A stretch of 64,000 bases of DNA from an uncultured Clostridia bacterium (lineage in GTDB: Bacteria; Bacillota; Clostridia; UBA1381). Every line of letters starts with the position of its first letter. The first letter of the stretch is position 1. Positions 52,515 to 61,255 of the stretch are shown in pieces. The translations under genes were made by a program, and so were the position numbers. A model generated the notes under the pieces. The model saw nothing but the letters and a program-made list of their open reading frames with translations. It did not search any database and was not told the DNA's origin. The stretch spans positions 1 to 64,000 of the forward strand of contig CALXZP010000038.1 of assembly GCA_944393255.1 (NCBI GenBank). Direction: 5' to 3'.

Positions 52515-53723
52515 ATGGGACTTATAGTTCAGAAGTACGGCGGTACGTCGGTAAAGGACGCTGAAAGAGTCATGAATGTCGCAAGACGCATAACCGAAAC
52601 ATATCAGGCCGGCAACAACGTTGTCGTTGCCGTTTCGGCGCAGGGCGACACTACCGATGATTTGATAGAAAAGGCTAAGGAGATAAATCCGCGCGCGTCA
52701 AAGCGCGAGATGGATATGCTGCTTGCGACGGGTGAGCAGATATCTATCGCGCTGCTTGCTATGGCGATCGAGAAGCTGGGATATCCGGTGATCTCGCTCA
52801 CGGGCTGGCAGGCAGGTATGCAGACAAATTCCAACTACGGAAGCGCGCGCATAAAGACTATAGATACAGAGCGCATAAGGATGGAGCTTGACAGAAGAAG
52901 GATAGTTATCGTTGCGGGCTTTCAGGGAATAAACAAATACGACGATATAACAACGCTCGGAAGAGGCGGTTCGGATACGTCGGCGGTTGCGCTCGCGGCG
53001 GCTCTGCATGCGGATCTCTGTGAAATATACACAGACGTAGACGGCGTTTATACTACCGATCCGAGGATATGCAGCAAGGCGTATAAGCTCAATGACATCT
53101 CATATGATGAAATGCTCGAGCTGGCGTCGCTCGGCGCCAACGTGCTTCACAACAGAAGTGTTGAAATGGCAAAGAAATACAATGTTAGATTATCGGTCCG
53201 CTCAAGCTTGAACAATAATGAGGGAACGTATGTTAAGGAGGTTTCTACAGTGGAAAAAATGCTCGTAAGAGGTGTAACAAGAGATAACGACTGCGCAAGG
53301 ATAGCGCTCTGCGGTGTTGAGGACGCTCCCGGCAAGGCGTTCCAGGTGTTCGAGATGATAGCTAAGGCAGGCATAAGCGTTGACCTTATCATCCAGTCCA
53401 TAGGCGACGGCAAAACAAAGGATATAAGCTTTACCGTAACGGAGGCGGATCTTGAACCGGCGCTCAAGCTGCTTGAGGAAAACAATGATTTCATAAAGGC
53501 GCGTGAGATAAAGTCGTCAAAGGACGTTTCAAAGGTATCGATAGTCGGCGCCGGAATGGTCAACAATTCAGGCGTTGCGGCTAAGATGTTCGAGGCTCTC
53601 TATGACGCTCACATCAATATAAAGATGATCGCCACATCCGAGATAAAGATATCTGTGCTCGTTGCGCAGAAGGATGCGGAAACGGCGGTAAACGCTATAC
53701 ACGATAAGTTCTTATCGAAGTAA
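52515..53723 (+). CDS. lysC: Aspartokinase with likely internal beta-subunit start
   Basis: A 402-residue aspartate kinase: KYGGTSVKDAERV at the start, the kinase domain to about residue 240 (LGRGGSDTSAVALAAALHAD, YTDVDGVYTTDPR), and two ACT domains at the C-terminus (about 260-400). It makes aspartyl phosphate for lysine, threonine and methionine. Codon 246 is a GTG at 53250 preceded by a perfect AAGGAGGT, so a separate ~157-residue regulatory subunit is likely, as in the lysC of Bacillus subtilis. The stop overlaps the start of structured repeat copy 2. Confidence 0.95.
   Translation: MGLIVQKYGGTSVKDAERVMNVARRITETYQAGNNVVVAVSAQGDTTDDLIEKAKEINPRASKREMDMLLATGEQISIALLAMAIEKLGYPVISLTGWQAGMQTNSNYGSARIKTIDTERIRMELDRRRIVIVAGFQGINKYDDITTLGRGGSDTSAVALAAALHADLCEIYTDVDGVYTTDPRICSKAYKLNDISYDEMLELASLGANVLHNRSVEMAKKYNVRLSVRSSLNNNEGTYVKEVSTVEKMLVRGVTRDNDCARIALCGVEDAPGKAFQVFEMIAKAGISVDLIIQSIGDGKTKDISFTVTEADLEPALKLLEENNDFIKAREIKSSKDVSKVSIVGAGMVNNSGVAAKMFEALYDAHINIKMIATSEIKISVLVAQKDAETAVNAIHDKFLSK
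53235..53252 (+). promoter_or_regulatory. Internal ribosome site and start inside lysC
   Basis: AAGGAGGT (53235-53242), seven bases, then GTG (53250-53252), in the same frame as lysC (735 bases after its ATG). Translation gives a product of 157 residues beginning MEKMLVRGVTRDND and holding the ACT domains. Confidence 0.75.
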
Positions 53724-53894
53724 TCTATGCAAAGATGGCGCCCTCCTCCGTAGGCGGCGGGCGTCATGCAGCATTTCAGCGGGAGTTATGCTATCCCTCT
53801 GAAATGCTAAGGAGCTAACGCTCCCTTTGCAGGCTGCAATCGTTCGCAAGCTCTGCTCCTTGCAAGCAAAGCGAAGTGTTGCTCCGATCTAAAT
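53721..53894 (+). repeat. Structured repeat family, copy 2 (rlmB upstream region)
   Basis: Same layout as 41899-42073: opening TAATCTATGCAA, stem 1 ATGGCGCCC/GGGCGTCAT, stem 2 AGCATTTCAGCGGG with CCCTCTGAAATGCT (one C-T mismatch), stem 3 GGAGC/GCTCC and a terminal GCAA-rich hairpin, ending GATCTAAAT. About 70-75% identical to copy 1 by eye, with compensating stem changes. It fills the gap between lysC and rlmB. Confidence 0.8.
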
Positions 53895-53901
53895 GAAGCC
53901 A

Positions 53902-53933
53902 AGGGCGGGATCTTTTCCGCCCTGTTAATGTTT
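53902..53933 (+). terminator. Possible terminator of the threonine/lysine operon
   Basis: AGGGCGG (53902-53908) pairs with CCGCCCT (53917-53923), followed by GTTAATGTTT, a poor T tract. Confidence 0.45.
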
Positions 53934-54005
53934 GTGCGGATACACGTTTTTGTATCAGGATATTAATATTGAAGGGATCTGGTCACTATCGGTACGGAGG
54001 ATATT

Positions 54006-54731
54006 ATTTTCGGCAGAGGCCCCGTTATGGAGGCGCTCCGTTCGGGACATGAGATAGAAAAAATAATCGTAAAAAACGGGCCTTATTCGGGCTCGCTTAT
54101 ACCGATAATAGATAAGGCAAAAAGCAGGGGGATAATCGTTCAGCAGGCTGCGGCCGCTAAGCTCGACAAGCTGACGGACGGACAGAACCATCAGGGGATA
54201 GCGGCGTTTGTCAGCGCATACGGATACGTTTCGGTGAAGGATATACTTAAAAGAGCGGAGGAGGCGGGGCATCCGCCGTTTGTGGTTATATGCGACAAGA
54301 TAACCGATCCGCATAATCTCGGCGCTATCCTGCGTACCGCAAACTGCGTCGGTGCGGACGGGGTGGTGATCCCGAAGCGGCAGAGTGCGGGAGTGAATTC
54401 GGTGGTGATGAAAACCTCCGCCGGAGCGGCGGAATACACGCCGGTCGCTAAGGTGACCAACCTCGCGAATACTATAGACGAGCTTAAAGAGGCGGGACTT
54501 TGGATAACTGCGGCGGATATGGACGGACAGCCTATGTACGATATAGACCTGAAAGGCGCGGTGGGGCTCGTTATAGGCAGCGAGGGCAGCGGCGTCAGCA
54601 GACTGGTGCGGGAGAAGTGCGATTTTATCGCTTCTATCCCGATGATGGGAGAGATAAATTCGCTGAACGCGTCTGTTGCAGCAGGCGTGCTCATGTACGA
54701 GGCGCTAAGGCAGCGCGGAAACGCGCAGTAG
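54006..54731 (+). CDS. rlmB: 23S rRNA 2'-O-methyltransferase RlmB-like, probable ATT start
   Basis: A SPOUT methyltransferase of about 241 residues. N-terminal substrate domain IFGRGPVMEALRSGHEIEKI, linker, then DKITDPHNLGAILRTANCVG, VIGSEGSGVSRLV and the knot region INSLNASVAAGVLMYEALR. It would methylate G2251 of 23S rRNA (or is a close TrmH-group relative). The ATG at 54027 would cut off the conserved FGRxPV motif. Upstream in frame there is no ATG, GTG or TTG back to the stop at 53970; an ATT at 54006 lies five bases after GGAGG (53996-54000). I use that; CTG at 53979 is another possibility. Confidence 0.8.
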   Translation: MFGRGPVMEALRSGHEIEKIIVKNGPYSGSLIPIIDKAKSRGIIVQQAAAAKLDKLTDGQNHQGIAAFVSAYGYVSVKDILKRAEEAGHPPFVVICDKITDPHNLGAILRTANCVGADGVVIPKRQSAGVNSVVMKTSAGAAEYTPVAKVTNLANTIDELKEAGLWITAADMDGQPMYDIDLKGAVGLVIGSEGSGVSRLVREKCDFIASIPMMGEINSLNASVAAGVLMYEALRQRGNAQ

Positions 54732-54787
54732 GTTTTACCGGGAAATTTGGGCTTAACTGATATCAGGCGGAAGGAGATTTTATTTAA

Positions 54788-55057
54788 ATGAAAGCGATAG
54801 TAACGGTTGTTGGACAGGACAGAAAAGGGATAATCGCAAGAGTGAGCGGCGCACTGTTTGAAAGCGGCGTGAATATCATAGACATATCCCAGACAATAAT
54901 GGGCGATATGTTCACGATGATAATGATGGTCGAATTTGACAGTGCGGATATAACGGTGCAGGGGCTCACGGAAAAGCTCGGAGCGATAGAAAAGGAAATG
55001 GGGCTGAATATCCACGTTCAGCGCGAGGAGATCTTTTCGTCAATGCACAGAATATGA
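54788..55057 (+). CDS. ACT-domain protein (UPF0237 type)
   Basis: An 89-residue protein, one ACT-like domain: AIVTVVGQDRKGIIARVSGALFE with a second half ITVQGLTEKLGAIEKEMGLNIHVQREEIF. The family, found beside the UPF0210 gene in many Firmicutes, is presumed to bind amino acids or other small ligands; its target is unknown. GGAAGGAGA before the ATG. The next gene begins 15 bases later. Confidence 0.9.
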   Translation: MKAIVTVVGQDRKGIIARVSGALFESGVNIIDISQTIMGDMFTMIMMVEFDSADITVQGLTEKLGAIEKEMGLNIHVQREEIFSSMHRI

Positions 55058-55072
55058 TTACCGGAGGCAGCT

Positions 55073-56440
55073 ATGATAAATCCTTTTGAAATAATTGAAA
55101 CTATCAATATGATAGATAAGGAAAACCTTGATATAAGGACCATAACGATGGGGATATCCCTGAGATCCTGCGCCGGGCCGGATATAGATACCGTTTGCGG
55201 GAAGGTATATGATAAAATAACGTCGTATGCAAAGGATCTTGTAAAAACGGGCGAGGATATAGAAAAACAGTTCGGTATCCCGATAATAAACAAGCGCATA
55301 TCGGTAACGCCGATATCGGCATTGGCGGACGCGCTTGAGGAGCCGACGAAGGAAAAGTGTATAAAGCTTGCAAAAACGCTTGACCGTGCGGCAAAAGCGG
55401 TCGGAGTGGATTTCATAGGCGGATATTCCGCGCTCGTGCATAAGGGTTATACAAACGGCGAGCGCGTGCTTATAGAATCGATACCGGAGGCGCTTGCCTC
55501 AACGGATATCGTATGCTCAAGCGTTAACGTAGGCTCGACGAGAGCCGGTATAAATATGGACGCGGTCAGACAGATGGGCGGGATAGTAAAGAAGGCGGCG
55601 GAGCTTACCGCCGATACGCAGGGCTTTGCCTGTGCAAAGCTTGTTGTGTTCTGCAATGCCGTAGAGGATAACCCGTTCATGGCGGGAGCGTTCCTCGGCG
55701 AGGGCGAGGGAGAATGCGTTATAAACGTAGGCGTGTCGGGTCCGGGCGTTGTCAAATGCGCTCTCGAAAAGACTGCCGGAGAGGATTTCGGCGTTGTTGC
55801 CGAGACCATAAAGAAAACGGCGTTCAAGATAACAAGGATGGGACAGCTTGTGGCGCAGGAGGCTTCAAAGCGTCTCGGGGTGCCGTTCGGCATAGTCGAT
55901 CTGTCGCTTGCGCCCACTCCGGCAGTAGGCGACAGCGTTGCATATATACTTGAGGAGATGGGGCTTGAGAAATGCGGAACGCACGGTACGACCGCCGCTT
56001 TGGCGCTGCTCAACGACGCTGTAAAGAAAGGCGGAGTTATGGCTTCCGGCTATGTCGGCGGGCTTTCGGGTGCGTTTATACCGGTCAGCGAGGACGCGGG
56101 CATGATAGCGGCCGCGGAGTGCGGCGCACTCTCTCTGGAAAAGCTGGAGGCTATGACGTGCGTATGCTCCGTAGGTCTTGACATGATAGTGGTTCCGGGA
56201 GCGACGCCGGCGTCCACCATATCGGCTATCATAGCGGATGAAGCGGCCATCGGCATGATAAACACGAAAACAACGGCTGTAAGAGTGATCCCGGCTCCGG
56301 GGACGAAGGAAGGCGACGTGGTGGAATTCGGCGGACTGCTGGGGACCGGCCCGGTCATGAGCGTAAGCGGATATTCGAGCGAAAAGTTCATCGAGCGCGG
56401 CGGAAGGATACCGGCGCCGATAAACAGCCTGAAAAACTGA
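55073..56440 (+). CDS. UPF0210 (DUF711) family protein
   Basis: A 455-residue protein of the UPF0210 family: [83 protein letters not shown] and [23 protein letters not shown]. The fold is related to glycyl-radical/PFL-like barrels; no reaction is established. It is paired with the ACT protein here, suggesting that the two work together. A terminator follows. Confidence 0.92.
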   Translation: MINPFEIIETINMIDKENLDIRTITMGISLRSCAGPDIDTVCGKVYDKITSYAKDLVKTGEDIEKQFGIPIINKRISVTPISALADALEEPTKEKCIKLAKTLDRAAKAVGVDFIGGYSALVHKGYTNGERVLIESIPEALASTDIVCSSVNVGSTRAGINMDAVRQMGGIVKKAAELTADTQGFACAKLVVFCNAVEDNPFMAGAFLGEGEGECVINVGVSGPGVVKCALEKTAGEDFGVVAETIKKTAFKITRMGQLVAQEASKRLGVPFGIVDLSLAPTPAVGDSVAYILEEMGLEKCGTHGTTAALALLNDAVKKGGVMASGYVGGLSGAFIPVSEDAGMIAAAECGALSLEKLEAMTCVCSVGLDMIVVPGATPASTISAIIADEAAIGMINTKTTAVRVIPAPGTKEGDVVEFGGLLGTGPVMSVSGYSSEKFIERGGRIPAPINSLKN

Positions 56441-56534
56441 TACGGCGGCAGAAAAGGATCGGCCTTAGATGAATGCCGATAAGGAAGTTTTGAAAACAAA
56501 CTAACTTAACGGCTGACAAACAGGATCGCAAACG

Positions 56535-56583
56535 AAAACAGAGAGTTCATCACTTTCAAAAGCGGTCGGCTCTCTGTTTTTCT
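56535..56583 (+). terminator. Terminator after the UPF0210 gene
   Basis: AAAACAGAGAG (56535-56545) pairs with CTCTCTGTTTT (56570-56580) across a 24-base loop, followed by TC. Confidence 0.6.
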
Positions 56584-56645
56584 GTCTCAATCTTGTTTTA
56601 TTTCCGCAAACAGAACAGTATATCCATTCTCACTGCTTTGATTGC

Positions 56646-57188
56646 CTATTTGAAAAATTGTCCGACAAAATCCATATCTTTTAATTTGTTCTGTACTTCC
56701 TCGCTCCAATTTTCCTGTTTCAGCAGATTTGACAACGGAGTGCCAAAGACATTTTCGATCTGCTTTCTGGTGAAAGAATAGCTATTGCCGGAAAAGTTAT
56801 AGGTGATCCCCGTCAGGTTATCGATCGCCGCCATAGCCGCAACAGAGTTATAAACCAAATCGCGCTGCACCTTTTCTTCCCCGATATTCCAAACGGTATC
56901 AAGATAGTTAACAGTTAAGGTACAGTTGTCAGAATTGATTTCAAACTTTTTTGAAATATGATTCAGCGGCAAAACCTCAAACAAACCGCCGGTGTTAGAC
57001 GCATTTCCGATATAAGGTGTTCTGTAAGTCTCAATTACAGAAATGTCATGTGTTAATGCGTCAGTCCGGCTGCGGGCGTATTCGGTTTCCTTTGCCCGGT
57101 TGGCTGGGATGATCCAAAATTGAATTGCACAAAACAGCACAACAGCGATTGCCAAAAGGCCGATGATGACTTTGCTCTTTTTATTCAT
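56646..57188 (-). CDS. Membrane-anchored DUF4825-like protein
   Basis: A 180-residue protein with one N-terminal membrane segment (VIIGLLAIAVVLFCAIQFWI) and an outside domain: TPYIGNASNTGGLFEVLPL, then LTVNYLDTVW, AAIDNLTGITYNFSG and FTRKQIENVFGTPLSNLLKQ. The first part is characteristic of DUF4825, found with PadR-controlled membrane genes and BlaR-like sensors. No enzyme motif. The start overlaps the preceding gene by eight bases (ATG at 57188 after GGAGC). Confidence 0.75.
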   Translation of the reverse strand: MNKKSKVIIGLLAIAVVLFCAIQFWIIPANRAKETEYARSRTDALTHDISVIETYRTPYIGNASNTGGLFEVLPLNHISKKFEINSDNCTLTVNYLDTVWNIGEEKVQRDLVYNSVAAMAAIDNLTGITYNFSGNSYSFTRKQIENVFGTPLSNLLKQENWSEEVQNKLKDMDFVGQFFK

Positions 57189-57846
57189 TTTCCTGCTCCT
57201 TTCCGCATTTTTGCAAAATTTTTGAAAAGTTACTGAACGTGATCGGGATAATAATTGTGAGCAGCGGCAAATAGAACCGTACAGCAATATTCGCCAGTTG
57301 ATACGGGCCGCTGATAGTTAACGGTCTGCCGAACCAAATATCACTTCCGAATGTCAGCGCCGCCATTGTTCCGGCAGCAACAAGGAAAAAGAGCGTCCAA
57401 ACAAGCCATGCAATTTTTTTGCGCCGTTTGCCGGCTGTAACGGAGAGAAAAACAAAGCCGCCTGTGTTTCTGTTTTTTCTCCAAAGGCAGGTACAGCCGG
57501 AAAGGGCAACAAGCGCTAATGCCATGTAGCTAAATAGTGCATACCCGGTAAAAAGGAGCGGCATCGAAAATATCCAAAACAGAATACTGTTGAGAAGCAG
57601 GGTTTGTGCGCACTCCATATGATACTTTCCGATATCGGTCAATTGATTTCCGTCTATCAGATAATCGATCGCAGGCAAACTTTCCTTTGCTTTTTCCGTT
57701 GCGCTGTCCGCGTCAAGCCCCTGTGCGATCAAATCGTCCCGTTTGGCAAGCATATTGCTCAATATTTCTTCCTTTAAGTCTTTTACTTCCGGCGTTAAGC
57801 GCTGGTGACGAAATAATCCGTCAACATATTCTTTTATCTCAATCAT
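57181..57846 (-). CDS. Permease-prefix-domain membrane protein
   Basis: A 221-residue protein. Residues 1-75 are a helical cytoplasmic prefix (IKEYVDGLFRHQRLTPEVKDLKEEILSNM) seen in proteins associated with PadR regulators; then about five membrane helices. Function unknown; related proteins accompany envelope-stress PadR modules. The ATG at 57846 overlaps the PadR stop (ATGA), so the three genes are one translational unit. Confidence 0.75.
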   Translation of the reverse strand: MIEIKEYVDGLFRHQRLTPEVKDLKEEILSNMLAKRDDLIAQGLDADSATEKAKESLPAIDYLIDGNQLTDIGKYHMECAQTLLLNSILFWIFSMPLLFTGYALFSYMALALVALSGCTCLWRKNRNTGGFVFLSVTAGKRRKKIAWLVWTLFFLVAAGTMAALTFGSDIWFGRPLTISGPYQLANIAVRFYLPLLTIIIPITFSNFSKILQKCGKEQENE

Positions 57847-58190
57847 TCGTTTCTGCCTCCTTGAAGTAACATTGTAATTATCCTTTGAGCGTGTAACCAT
57901 TCTGCAAGGGCTTTTTCATAAGCGGCGGCACCGCTGTCTGTGATATGATAGTATTTTCGCCGCCCCCCCTGCGATTGATCGCCCCAATAACTCACGATGC
58001 AGCCTTGTTTTTCAAGACGCTTTAGGCTTGTATATAATGACGGCTCTTTTAGCTCGTATTCGTTGTTGCTGTTTACAGATACAGCTTTCATGATCTCGTA
58101 GCCATAATTGTCGCCAGCTTCCAGTATTTTAAGAATAATGGCGTCAATATGGCCGCGAATCAGGTCGCTGTTGATATTCTGCTCCGTCAT
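57843..58190 (-). CDS. PadR-family transcriptional regulator
   Basis: A 115-residue winged-helix protein: LIRGHIDAIILKILEAGDNYGYEI, the recognition region YELKEPSLYTSLKRLEKQG and the wing GGRRKYYHITDSGAAAYEKAL, with a short dimerisation helix. It heads an operon with two membrane proteins. Direct repeats overlapping its own promoter suggest self-repression. An ATG at 58190 follows GGAGGTG. Confidence 0.92.
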   Translation of the reverse strand: MTEQNINSDLIRGHIDAIILKILEAGDNYGYEIMKAVSVNSNNEYELKEPSLYTSLKRLEKQGCIVSYWGDQSQGGRRKYYHITDSGAAAYEKALAEWLHAQRIITMLLQGGRNE

Positions 58191-58209
58191 CTGCTTCACC
58201 TCCACATCT

Positions 58210-58248
58210 ATTATAACTCAAATTACTATGTGTGTCAAGGTACTATGT
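58210..58248 (-). promoter_or_regulatory. PadR operon promoter with operator-like repeats
   Basis: On the minus strand TTGACA (58238-58233), 17 bases, TATAAT (58215-58210), a full consensus. TACTATGT occurs twice in direct orientation (plus strand 58224-58231 and 58241-58248), inside the spacer and just upstream of the -35. Likely PadR sites. Confidence 0.75.
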
Positions 58249-58311
58249 CATAAAAAATATATTATTACATTATGGGTATGCGCGTTCGGGCGGACTCCTT
58301 TTTTATTCCCG

Positions 58312-58339
58312 TAAAATCCCGCGTAAGGCGGATTTTACA
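58312..58339. repeat. Inverted repeat of unknown role
   Basis: GTAAAATCC and GGATTTTAC form a 9-base stem with a 10-base loop, without a T tract on either strand. The 58191-58531 gap also holds two promoters and no gene. Confidence 0.4.
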
Positions 58340-58432
58340 GCTTGAAAAATCGTTTGGGTTATGGTAGAGTGGTAGTATACTGAATTATCGTACCGTTTTA
58401 CGTACAATATTGCCGAAAAATATTGAAAAAGG

Positions 58433-58461
58433 TTGCAACACAGCGAAATATGTGGTATACT
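58433..58461 (+). promoter_or_regulatory. Promoter of the M16 peptidase gene
   Basis: TTGCAA (58433-58438), 17 bases, TATACT (58456-58461), 70 bases before the ATG. Confidence 0.8.
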
Positions 58462-58531
58462 ATAATCAGGTTGGGGCGCTTGCCTTTGGCGGCGGACGCC
58501 CGTTAAACTATTCAAACAGAAGGATCGAAAG

Positions 58532-59773
58532 ATGTATATACAGAAGGTTTTATCTAACGGAATAAAGGTAGCTGCGGAGCATGTTCCGTACGTGCAGTCC
58601 GTGTCGCTCGGGGTATGGGTGGCAAACGGCTCCCGTTTTGAAAAAGAGGAGGAAAGCGGAATATCTCATTTTATTGAGCATATGCTGTTTAAGGGAACGG
58701 AAAAGCGGACAGCGGAGCAGATAGCTCTTGAGATGGACTCGGTGGGCGGTCAGCTCAACGCCTTTACAACGCGTGAATATACATGCTTTTATGCAAAAAC
58801 GCTTAACGACCAGACAGAGACCGCTATGGATATACTCTCGGATATGGTGTTCTGCCCGGAGCTTTCAAAGGAGAATATGGATCTGGAGCGCAGGGTGGTG
58901 CTTGAAGAAATAGCTATGTATGAGGACAGTCCGGAGGACGTAGTGTACGACCTGTTCGCGGAAACTGTATGGAAGGATACCGCAATGGGCAGGACGATCC
59001 TGGGCACGCCGGAGGCGCTTGCTGCCGTAACTCCCGATTCTATGCGCAGTTATATGAAAGAGCATTATACGAGCGGGAGCATCGTCCTTGCCGCTGCCGG
59101 AAATTTCGGCGACGATTTTTTTGACAAGCTCGATGAATATTTCGGACATCGCGGTATAGGAAGCGGTGTTCCGGAGGCGGCGGAAGCCGGCTATAAAGCG
59201 GCGAACGCGGTGTGCAAACGTGATTTCGAGCAGGTACAGCTCATTGCCGGATTTGAGGGCATAGATGTTTTTGACGACTCCGTTTACGCTCTGCTGGTTT
59301 TCAACAATGTGTTCGGGAGCGGGATGTCGTCGCGGCTGTTTCAGAACATACGCGAAAAATACGGACTTACATATTCGATAGGCGCGGGACACAGCGCTTA
59401 TATCGGCACCGGCACGTTTGACATATCCGCCGCGGCATCTCCGGAAAACACTCCCAGGGTAGCGGAGCTTATATCTGCGGAGATAAAGAGAGTGAAGAGC
59501 GAAGGGCTTACTGAGGACGAGATAGCCCGTGCAAAGATCCAGCTTCGCGGGAACTACCTGCTCGCCAATGAAAACGTCGGAGCGCGTATGCAGACGATAG
59601 GAAGAACGGCGCTGCTGGGCAGACCGCTCAGGACGCAGGCTGAGGTCATCAAATATGTTATGTCGGTGGACAGGGACGACGTTATGCGCATAATAGAAAG
59701 AGTGCTGAACGAAAAAACGCTGAGCGTGATAGCGGCAGGTCCTATAGACAGCACGGACGGGCTTTTTGCTTAA
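58532..59773 (+). CDS. M16-family zinc peptidase
   Basis: A 413-residue processing-peptidase-like protein. Inverted zinc motif HFIEH at 46-50 (GISHFIEHMLFKGTEKR) with the downstream glutamate in LERRVVLEEIAMYEDSPED; the C-terminal half has the glycine-rich GMSSRLFQNIREKYGLTYSIGA. Family members cut small peptides or leader peptides; many Firmicutes have one such gene (YmxG/MlpA type) near genes for sporulation or cell envelope. No signal peptide, so cytoplasmic. Confidence 0.9.
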   Translation: MYIQKVLSNGIKVAAEHVPYVQSVSLGVWVANGSRFEKEEESGISHFIEHMLFKGTEKRTAEQIALEMDSVGGQLNAFTTREYTCFYAKTLNDQTETAMDILSDMVFCPELSKENMDLERRVVLEEIAMYEDSPEDVVYDLFAETVWKDTAMGRTILGTPEALAAVTPDSMRSYMKEHYTSGSIVLAAAGNFGDDFFDKLDEYFGHRGIGSGVPEAAEAGYKAANAVCKRDFEQVQLIAGFEGIDVFDDSVYALLVFNNVFGSGMSSRLFQNIREKYGLTYSIGAGHSAYIGTGTFDISAAASPENTPRVAELISAEIKRVKSEGLTEDEIARAKIQLRGNYLLANENVGARMQTIGRTALLGRPLRTQAEVIKYVMSVDRDDVMRIIERVLNEKTLSVIAAGPIDSTDGLFA

Positions 59774-59839
59774 AACGGTTTAAAAAGTATTAAAATATTA
59801 AAATATATATTAAAAAAAGCGAAAAATTTCTAAAAAGAC

Positions 59840-59868
59840 TTGAAATTTTTTAGGATTTGTAATATCAT
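59840..59868 (+). promoter_or_regulatory. Promoter of ireB
   Basis: TTGAAA (59840-59845), 17 bases, TATCAT (59863-59868); a very short leader, as the ribosome site starts at about 59876. Confidence 0.65.
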
Positions 59869-59888
59869 AGTATAGAGGAGGGGTTAGT

Positions 59889-60140
59889 ATGGAATTTAAC
59901 GAAACAATGAAGATCAATCTCGAATTTGACAAGTCAAAAGAGGTAAAAGAGATCGTGTCCCAGGTGTATGAGGCTCTCAAGCTTAAGGGCTATGACCCCA
60001 TCAGCCAGATAGTGGGCTATATCCTTTCGGACGATCCGACATACATAACCAGCTATAACGGTGCGCGCGGGCTTATAGTCAAGCTTGAGCGCGATGAACT
60101 GCTTGAGGAGTTTGTAAAAACATACATAAAAAACATCTGA
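59889..60140 (+). CDS. ireB: IreB-family regulatory phosphoprotein (UPF0297)
   Basis: An 83-residue protein: an N-terminal acidic stretch with Thr6 ([11 protein letters not shown]), [33 protein letters not shown] and [17 protein letters not shown]. IreB in Enterococcus is phosphorylated on threonines by the PASTA kinase IreK and dampens cephalosporin resistance. The kinase gene is not in this window. GAGGAGGGG precedes the ATG. The usual neighbours ruvX/yqgF are absent here. Confidence 0.93.
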   Translation: MEFNETMKINLEFDKSKEVKEIVSQVYEALKLKGYDPISQIVGYILSDDPTYITSYNGARGLIVKLERDELLEEFVKTYIKNI

Positions 60141-60230
60141 GAGTTTTCAGGCTTCCGGCTGCTCCGCGGCTTCGTATCTGTGTGCGGGATGTTTTTTGGA
60201 TGCGGGCTTCACGGAACAGTCTGAGGCCGC

Positions 60231-60262
60231 AGCTCCGTTCGGCTGAGCGGAGCTCTTTTCTT
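60231..60262 (+). terminator. Terminator after ireB
   Basis: AGCTCCG (60231-60237) pairs with CGGAGCT (60248-60254), followed by CTTTTCTTT. Confidence 0.6.
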
Positions 60263-60304
60263 TATGCGGTATTTGAAATGTGCGGAAAGGGGACATACTT
60301 GTAA

Positions 60305-61255
60305 TTGGACGGTATTTTTTTATATTCCGACGATAATAAAAGGTATAATACATGGAACTGCCATTTAAGGCGCAAGTTTGGCTGCAAGGTCATGAAGATC
60401 GCGCTCAATGCCGGGTTTACCTGTCCGAATATAGACGGAACGAAGGGCAGGGGAGGATGCACTTACTGTTCGTCTGCGGGCAGCGGTGATTTTGCGGGTG
60501 ATCCGGAGGATTCGGTCATACGCCAGTTTGAGGAGATAAAGGAACGTATGCACCGTAAATGGAGCTCCGGCAAGTATATGCCGTATTTTCAGGCGCATAC
60601 AAATACTTATGCTCCGGCGGAGGTGCTGCGCGCCAGGTTTGAACGGGTGCTCATGCAGCCGGGCGTTGTAGGCATAAGCATAGCCACCCGCGCCGATTGT
60701 TTGGGCGCGGATGTGCTTGAGTATCTTTCCGAGCTTAATGAAAGGACATATCTGATAGTGGAGCTTGGGCTTCAGTCGGTATTTGATAAAACGGGCGAGA
60801 GGATAAACCGCTGCCATACGTACGCCGAGTTTCTTGAAGGCTACAATGCGCTGAAGGAGCGCGGGATAAACGTATGCGTGCATCTTATAAACGGTCTGCC
60901 GGGCGAGGATAAGGAAATGATGCTGTACTCCGCAAAAACGGTGGGAGAGCTTGAGCCGCACTGCGTGAAGCTGCACCTGCTGCATGTACTGCGCGGAACG
61001 GCAATGGAGGCGGAGCTGAGAAAAGGCGGGCTGCGTCTGCTCGATAAGGACGAGTATGTCGATATCATAGTAAGCCAGCTTGAGCTGCTGCCTCCGGAAA
61101 CGGTCATACAGAGGCTTACCGGCGACGGCGGGCGCGACAGCCTCATAGGGCCGCTTTGGAGTCTTAAAAAGTTTGAAGTCCTTAATTCTATAGATAAGGA
61201 GCTGGAGCTCCGCAGAACGTGCCAGGGCGCGAAATACAGGAAAGGGATACGATGA
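60305..61255 (+). CDS. Radical SAM protein of the TIGR01212 (YhcC) family
   Basis: A 316-residue enzyme. The cluster motif has the unusual spacing C40-x11-C52-x2-C55 (FTCPNIDGTKGRGGCTYC), which is typical of this subfamily, with the family opening RYNTWNCHLRRKFGCKVMKI. SAM-binding and barrel parts: ISIATRADCL, LVELGLQSVFD and HLINGLPGEDKEMM. The reaction is not known. A TTG start at 60305 is used; the ribosome site GGAAAGGGG is a little far away. Its end overlaps the next start. Confidence 0.9.
   Translation: MDGIFLYSDDNKRYNTWNCHLRRKFGCKVMKIALNAGFTCPNIDGTKGRGGCTYCSSAGSGDFAGDPEDSVIRQFEEIKERMHRKWSSGKYMPYFQAHTNTYAPAEVLRARFERVLMQPGVVGISIATRADCLGADVLEYLSELNERTYLIVELGLQSVFDKTGERINRCHTYAEFLEGYNALKERGINVCVHLINGLPGEDKEMMLYSAKTVGELEPHCVKLHLLHVLRGTAMEAELRKGGLRLLDKDEYVDIIVSQLELLPPETVIQRLTGDGGRDSLIGPLWSLKKFEVLNSIDKELELRRTCQGAKYRKGIR

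Noticed and set aside
58312-58339. Terminator for the PadR or M16 region
   Set aside because: The hairpin has no T tract after it on either strand and does not lie at the end of a gene.
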